From Mycolicibacterium agri (lineage in GTDB: Bacteria > Actinomycetota > Actinomycetes > Mycobacteriales > Mycobacteriaceae), in NCBI RefSeq assembly GCF_002553505.1, contig NZ_PDCP01000054.1, positions 1-39,482 on the forward strand: DNA of 39,482 nt, read 5' to 3'. Made by a program: the position numbers and the translations under genes. Under the pieces are notes generated by a model. That model searched no databases. It saw nothing but the letters and a program-made list of their open reading frames with translations, and was not told the DNA's origin. This document shows, one piece after another, positions 38,090 to 39,482 of the stretch (position 1 is its first letter; the number at the start of each line of letters is the position of its first letter).

Positions 38090-38841
38090 TTCAGTCCTCC
38101 CGTGCGCGCGCCAGGTAGGTTCTCCTCTTCACCTGCGCGGGGTTCTTCAACGATTCGTCGTTGCAGGATGGGGCTGACCGACAACTCGGAGCCCGAGCCG
38201 TCGGGAAGGCGCGCCTCGATGTCCACGGCGTTGTGCCGGGCGTAGACACCTGGGCCGGGCAGCGGAGTCGGGTGCCCGCCGGAGCGGAACCGCTCTTCGG
38301 CCAATTCCCGCTGAGTCTTGGCGCGTTCGTAGCGTTCCCGATGCGCGAGCACCATCGCGCCGAGCGCCGCGGTGATCAGCAGCGCGCCGGTCAACTCGAA
38401 GGCCCACAGGTAGCGGGTGAAGATCAGCGCCGCCAACCCCTCCACGTTCTGGTTGGCGTTGGCCTCGGGCAAGCCGGTGAAACCGGCAACCGACACGTTG
38501 CCGATACCCGCGATCAGCAGCACGCCGAACCCGACGCCTGCGATAGCCGCGGCAACTCGTTGGCCGCGAATTGTTTCGGTGAGTGACTCCGTCAAGTCGA
38601 CACCGACGAGCATCAGGACGAACAGGAACAGCATCATCACCGCACCGGTGTAGACCACCACCTGCACGACGCCGAGGAACAACGCCTCCTGCGCGATGTA
38701 GAGCACGGCCAGCGAAATCATCGTCGAGGCAAGGAAAATCGCGGAGTAGACGGCCTTCGGTGCGGCGACCACGCCGATGGCGCCGATCAGGGCTACGGCG
38801 CCGAGCACCCAGAACACCACCGCTTCGGCGGTCGACGTCAT
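38086..38841 (-). CDS. nuoJ: NADH-quinone oxidoreductase subunit J
   Basis: A 251-residue membrane subunit with five helices. LASTMISLAVLYIAQEALFLGVVQVVVYTGAVMMLFLFVLML contains the conserved helix-3 region with a pi-bulge in other species. The C-terminal 90 residues are hydrophilic and acidic. ATG 38841 overlaps the nuoI stop by four bases. Confidence 0.96.
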   Translation of the reverse strand: MTSTAEAVVFWVLGAVALIGAIGVVAAPKAVYSAIFLASTMISLAVLYIAQEALFLGVVQVVVYTGAVMMLFLFVLMLVGVDLTESLTETIRGQRVAAAIAGVGFGVLLIAGIGNVSVAGFTGLPEANANQNVEGLAALIFTRYLWAFELTGALLITAALGAMVLAHRERYERAKTQRELAEERFRSGGHPTPLPGPGVYARHNAVDIEARLPDGSGSELSVSPILQRRIVEEPRAGEEENLPGARTGGLN

Positions 38842-39398
38842 CGCACCTCCCCGGCGACCTTCTCGGTGTCTTTCTCGTCCTGCGTGTCCGTGATGGGCTT
38901 GATGTTGCCGAGGTAGTAGTCCTCGTCGGTGCTGCCGGGCTGCATCGGATGTGGCGGCGCCACCATGCCGGGCTCGAGCGGTGCAAGCAGCTTGTCCTTG
39001 CCGTAGATCAGGTCCGCGCGGTTGTCGTCAGCCATCTCGTAATCGTTGGTCATCGTCAAAGCCCGTGTCGGACAGGCCTCGATGCACAAGCCGCAGCCAA
39101 TGCAACGGAGGTAGTTGATCTGGTAGACTCGGCCGTAGCGCTCACCGGGGGAGTACCGCTCCTCTTCGGTGTTGTTGTCGCCCTCGACGTAGATGGCGTC
39201 GGCGGGACAGGCCCATGCGCACAGTTCGCACCCGATGCACTTCTCCAGCCCGTCGGGATACCGGTTGAGCTGGTGGCGACCGTGATAGCGAGGCGCGACG
39301 GGGCCCGGCTTCTCGGGATACTCCTCGGTGACCGGCTTTTTGAACATGGTCCCGAACGTGACCGCGAAGCCGGCGATGGCATCGAAGAACTTAGGCAT
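38838..39398 (-). CDS. nuoI: NADH-quinone oxidoreductase subunit I (two 4Fe-4S clusters)
   Basis: A 186-residue ferredoxin-like subunit. CIGCELCAWACP (C54, C57, C60, C64) and CIGCGLCIEACP (C99, C102, C105, C109) each help hold a 4Fe-4S cluster (N6a, N6b) on the electron path to quinone. ATG 39398 has AAGGAAAG upstream. The acidic C-terminal tail overlaps nuoJ. Confidence 0.97.
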   Translation of the reverse strand: MPKFFDAIAGFAVTFGTMFKKPVTEEYPEKPGPVAPRYHGRHQLNRYPDGLEKCIGCELCAWACPADAIYVEGDNNTEEERYSPGERYGRVYQINYLRCIGCGLCIEACPTRALTMTNDYEMADDNRADLIYGKDKLLAPLEPGMVAPPHPMQPGSTDEDYYLGNIKPITDTQDEKDTEKVAGEVR

Positions 39399-39482
39399 CG
39401 GCTTTCCTTACCTTTCTTGAAGGGTGTTTGGGGTCGTCGGCCTTAGGCTTCGAATCACCCAGGGATGTCGGGTATGGCTTTC
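39391..39482 (-). CDS. possible end of nuoH (frame uncertain)
   Basis: nuoH is expected directly upstream of nuoI in this operon order. Three minus-strand frames are open from the window edge: one ends at TAA 39393-39391, overlapping the nuoI start, with a Lys/Pro/Asp-rich tail; one ends earlier after ...IPDIPG; the third ends near 39407. Only about 30 residues are visible, so the frame and the identity rest on operon order. If the second frame is right, about 60 bases before nuoI are untranslated. Confidence 0.35.
   Translation of the reverse strand, partial: KPYPTSLGDSKPKADDPKHPSRKVRKADA

Overview
The window is a high-GC actinobacterial chromosome segment, most likely from a rapid-growing environmental mycobacterium (Mycolicibacterium-like). 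The signs are many GTG/TTG starts with ATGA/GTGA/TTGA overlaps, an EthA-type Baeyer-Villiger monooxygenase, an F420-type luciferase-like oxidoreductase, many crotonases, MaoC proteins and CoA transferases, TANNNT-type -10 boxes, and a nuo operon end in mycobacterial order. No tRNA, rRNA or CRISPR array was seen. No gene-free stretch exceeds about 230 bases.

Layout. (1) 1-72 is the right end of an IS481-family element whose full copy lies at 16394-17471 in the same orientation. (2) 73-20243 holds a catabolic and transport cluster. On the minus strand, CoA transferase, two MaoC half-hydratases and an odd regulator (MarR domain fused to a catalytically dead endonuclease V domain) form one operon (6076 to 2576). 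Divergent from it, on the plus strand, an HMGL/isopropylmalate-synthase-like enzyme, SDR, crotonase, ACMSD-type amidohydrolase, MFS permease, ABM-fold protein and FAH-family hydrolase form a second operon (6270 to 12770). A paralogous amidohydrolase sits at 74-1090. Converging on the plus operon is a five-gene peptide-type ABC importer (20243 down to 12767), interrupted between its two permease genes by the complete IS copy. (3) 20413-32663 carries metabolic genes of mixed type: CocE-like hydrolase, quinone oxidoreductase, alpha/beta hydrolase, a frameshifted amine oxidase, LLM oxidoreductase, BVMO, AttH/CrtC-like protein, phosphotransferase, TetR, LmbE protein and crotonase. A diverged inverted repeat pair lies near both ends of its 28.1-32.7 kb part. 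(4) 32752-39482 is the distal nuo operon (nuoI-J-K-L-M-N, minus strand) with a possible nuoH tail at the edge.

How the parts may work together. The plus catabolic operon and the ABC importer operon have matching promoters: a TTCGAYGTCGAA palindrome, exactly 16 bp, a TTG-type -35, 17 bp, and a TANNNT -10. This suggests one regulon that imports an organic compound, activates it with CoA, and degrades it by hydration, dehydrogenation, C-C cleavage and amidohydrolase/FAH steps. The substrate cannot be read from sequence. The MarR/pseudo-EndoV protein is the only regulator inside the cluster and the obvious candidate to control it. The ABC importer is also unusual: its OppD-like ATPase carries an eight-cysteine DnaJ-like zinc module between Walker A and the Q-loop.
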